From Pomacea canaliculata (lineage: Eukaryota; Mollusca; Gastropoda; Architaenioglossa; Ampullariidae), in NCBI RefSeq assembly GCF_003073045.1, contig NC_037597.1, forward strand, positions 3,461,717-3,525,716: 64,000 nucleotides of DNA, in the 5' to 3' direction. The number at the start of each line of letters is the position of its first letter. Within the stretch, counting starts at the first letter, position 1. Below are positions 61,399-64,000 of the stretch, piece after piece. The notes below the pieces were generated by a model that saw only the letters and a program-made list of their open reading frames with translations, did not search any database and had not been told where the DNA came from. The position numbers and the translations under genes were made by a program.

Positions 61399-64000
61399 AA
61401 AGTGAGTGAGTGGTGAATCAGTGACAGTGACATAAGAAAAAGTGAGTGAGTGAGTGAGTGAGTGAGTGAGAGTGAGTGAGTGAGTGAGTGAGTGAGTGAG
61501 TGAGTGAGTGAGTGAGTGAGGAGTGAGTGATGAGTGATGAGTGAGTGAGTGTGAGTGAGTGAGTGAGTGAGTGAGTGAGTGAGTGAGTGAGTGAGTGAGT
61601 GACGTGAGTGAGTGGAGTGAGGAGTGAGTGAGTGAGTGAGTGAGTGAGTGAGTGAGTGAGTGAGTGATGAGTGAGTGAGTGAGTGAGTGTAAGTGAGATG
61701 TTGATGAGTGAGTGAGTGAGTGAGTGAGTGAGTGAGTGAGTGAGTGAGTGAGTGAGTGACGTGAGTGAGTGAGATGAGGTGAGTGATGTGAGTGAGTGAG
61801 TGAGTGAGTGGTGAGTGGAGTGAGATGTGAGTGAGTGAGTGAGTAGAGTGATGAGTGAGTGAGTGAGTGAGTGAGAGTGAGTGAGTGAGTGAGTGAGTGA
61901 GTGAGTGAGTGAGTGAGTGAGTGAGTGTGAGTGTGAGTGAGTGAGGTGAGTGAGTGAGTGAGTGAGTGAGTGAGTGAGTGAGTGAGTGAGTGAGTGAGTG
62001 AGTGAGTGAGTGAGTGAGTGAGTGAGTGAGTGAGTGGGAGTGAGTGAGTGAGTGAGTGAGTGAGTGAGTGGAGTGAGGAGTGAGTGAGTGGTGAGTGAGT
62101 GAGTGAGTGAGTGAGAGTGAGAGATGAGTGAGTGGATGAAGTGAGTGAGTGGGAGTGAGTGAGTGAGTGAGTGAGGAGGTGAGTGAGTGAGTGAGTGAGT
62201 GAGTGAGTGAGTGAGTGAGTGAGTGAGTGAGTGATGAGTGAGTGAGTGAGTGAGTGAGTGGTGAGTGAGGAGTGAGTGAGTGAGTGAGTGAGGAGTGAGT
62301 GAGTGAGTGAGTGAGTGAGTGAGTGAGTGAGAGTGAGTGAGATGAGTGAGTGATGAGTGAGTGAGTGAGTGAGTGAGTGAGTGAGTGAGTGAGTGAGTGA
62401 GTGAGTGAGTGAGTGAGTGAGTGAGTGAGTGAGTGAGTGAGTGAGTGAGTGAGTGAGTGAGTGAGTGATGGTGAGTGAGTGAGTGAGTGAGTGAGTGAGT
62501 GAGTGAGTGGTGAGTGAGTGAGTGAGTGAGTGAGTGAGTGAGGGTGAGTGAGTGAGTGAGTGTGAGTGAGTGAGTGAGTGAAGTGAGTGAAGTGAGTGAG
62601 TGAGTGAGTGGTGAGTGAGTGAGTGGTGAGTGAGTGAGTGAGTGAGTGAGTGAGTGAGTGAGTGAGTGAGTGAGTGATGAGTGATGAGTGAGTGAGTGAG
62701 TGAGTGAGTGAGAGTGAGTGAGTGAGGAGCGAGTGAGTGTTGTGAGTGAGTGAGTGAGTGAGTGAGCTGAGTGAGTGAGTGAGTGAGTGAGTGAGTGAGT
62801 GAGTGAGTGAGTGAGTGAGTGAGTGAGTGAGTGAGTGTGAGTGAGTGAGTGAGTGAGTGAGTGAGTGGTGAGTGAGTGAGTGAGTGAAGTGAGTGAGTGA
62901 GTGAGTGAGTGAGTGAGTGAGTGATGTGAGTGAGTGAGTGAGTGAGAGTGAGTGAGTGAGTGTGAGTGAGTGAGTGAGTGAGTGAGTGAGTGAGTGGTGT
63001 GAGTGAGAGTGAGTGAGTGAGTGAGTGAGTGAGTGAGTGAGTGAGTGAGTGAGTGAGTGAGTGAGTGTGAGTGAGTGACGTGAGTGAGTGTGAGTGAGTC
63101 GAGTGAGTGAGTGAGTGAGTGAGTGGTGATGAGTGAGTGAGTGAGTGAGTGAGTGAGTGAGTGAGTGAGTGAGTGAGTGAGTGAGTGAGTGAGTGAGTGA
63201 GTGAGTGAGTGAGTGAGTGAGTGAGTGAGTGAGGGGAGTGAGTGAGTGAGTGAGTGAGTGAGTGAGTGAGTGAGTGAGTGAGTGAGTGAGTGAGTGAGTG
63301 AGTGAGTGAGTGAGTGAGTGGTGAGTGAGTGAGTGAGTGAGTGAGTGAGTGAGTGAGTGAGTGAAAAGTGAGTGAGTGAGTGAGTGAGTGAGTGAGTGAG
63401 TGAGTGAGGAGTGAGTGAGTGAGTGAGTGACGTGAGTGAGTGGTGAGTGAGTGAGTGAGTGAGTGAGTGAGTGAGTGAGTGAGTGAGTGAGTGAGTGAGT
63501 GCGTGAGTGGTGAGGTGATGTGAGTGAGTGAGTGAGATGAGTGAGTGAGTGAGTGAGTGAGTGAGTGAGTGAGTGAGTGAGGTGTGAGTGAGTGAGGAGT
63601 GAGATGAGTGAGTGAGTGAGTGAGTGAGTGAGATGAGTGAGTGAGTGAGTGAGTGAGTGAGTGAGTGAAGTGAGTGGTGAGGAGTGAGTGAGTGAGGAGT
63701 GAGTGGTGAGTGAGTGAGTGAGTGAGTGAGTGAGTGAGTGAGTGAGTGAGTGAGTGAGTGAGTGAGTGAGTGAGTGAGTGAGTGAGGAGTGAGTGAGTGA
63801 GTGAGTGAGTGAGTGAGTGAGTGAGTGAGTTGAGTGAGTGAGTGAGTGAGTGAGTGAGTGAGTGAGGTGAGTGAGTGAGTGAGTGAGTGAGTGAGTGAGT
63901 GAGTGATGTGAGTGGTGAGTGAGTGAGTGAGTGAGTGAGTGAGTGAGTGAGTGAGTGAGTGAGTGAGTGAGTGAGTGAGTGAGTGAGTGAGTGAGTGAGT
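61399..64000 (+). repeat. GAGT tetranucleotide array, at least 2.6 kb
   Basis: From the first short patches at 61399 the sequence is almost entirely (GAGT)n to the last base, so the true array is longer than the window shows. Interruptions are mostly single-base losses or gains (for example GTGATGAG, GAGGAG, GTGGTG) rather than substitutions. No coding or regulatory feature is seen inside. Confidence 0.98.

Overview
The window is animal nuclear DNA. It is AT-rich, its genes are split by long introns with ordinary GT-AG junctions, and it carries tRNA-derived SINEs, decayed LINEs, small inverted-repeat transposons and microsatellites. Encoded proteins match metazoan families at moderate divergence from vertebrates. 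Together with the SINE type this suggests a lophotrochozoan invertebrate, probably a mollusc; that assignment is inference. A run of 100 N (56401-56500) marks a scaffold gap.

Layout. (1) 1-2138: a SINE copy and unremarkable flank. (2) 2139-7931, minus strand: a six-exon mARC (mitochondrial amidoxime-reducing component, MOSC family) gene with an apparent one-base deletion in exon 2 and a hAT-type MITE in intron 1. (3) 13438-28988, minus strand: a complete 16-exon gene for protein phosphatase 4 regulatory subunit 3 (PPP4R3/SMEK, 841 aa), with a 5'-truncated LINE in intron 4. (4) 32242-37633, plus strand: a complete four-exon COX16 gene (108 aa), divergent from PPP4R3; its introns hold a SINE, two MITEs and a LINE tail. 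(5) 39379-39834, minus strand: a single-exon gene with a costars/ABRA-type C-terminal domain. (6) 42149 to about 51798, plus strand: a partial gene resembling PPP1R36, containing a decayed LINE and a foldback element with a 9-bp target duplication. (7) 51.8-61.4 kb: possible 3' exons, the gap, a GC-rich orphan terminal exon (57782-58075) and tandem duplications. (8) 61.4-64 kb: an uninterrupted-looking but indel-rich GAGT microsatellite running off the window end.

The genes are housekeeping genes, not an operon or a pathway cluster. mARC is expected on the outer mitochondrial membrane, COX16 on the inner membrane in cytochrome oxidase assembly, PPP4R3 targets the PP4 phosphatase, and the ABRA-like protein is expected to act in actin signalling. 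PPP1R36, COX16 and PPP4R3A all lie on human chromosome 14 (from memory), so their clustering here may be ancient linkage. I found no CRISPR array, rRNA or tRNA gene, and no clearly new biological system; the most interesting signals are mobile-element structures, the mARC frameshift and several unassigned exon-like islands.
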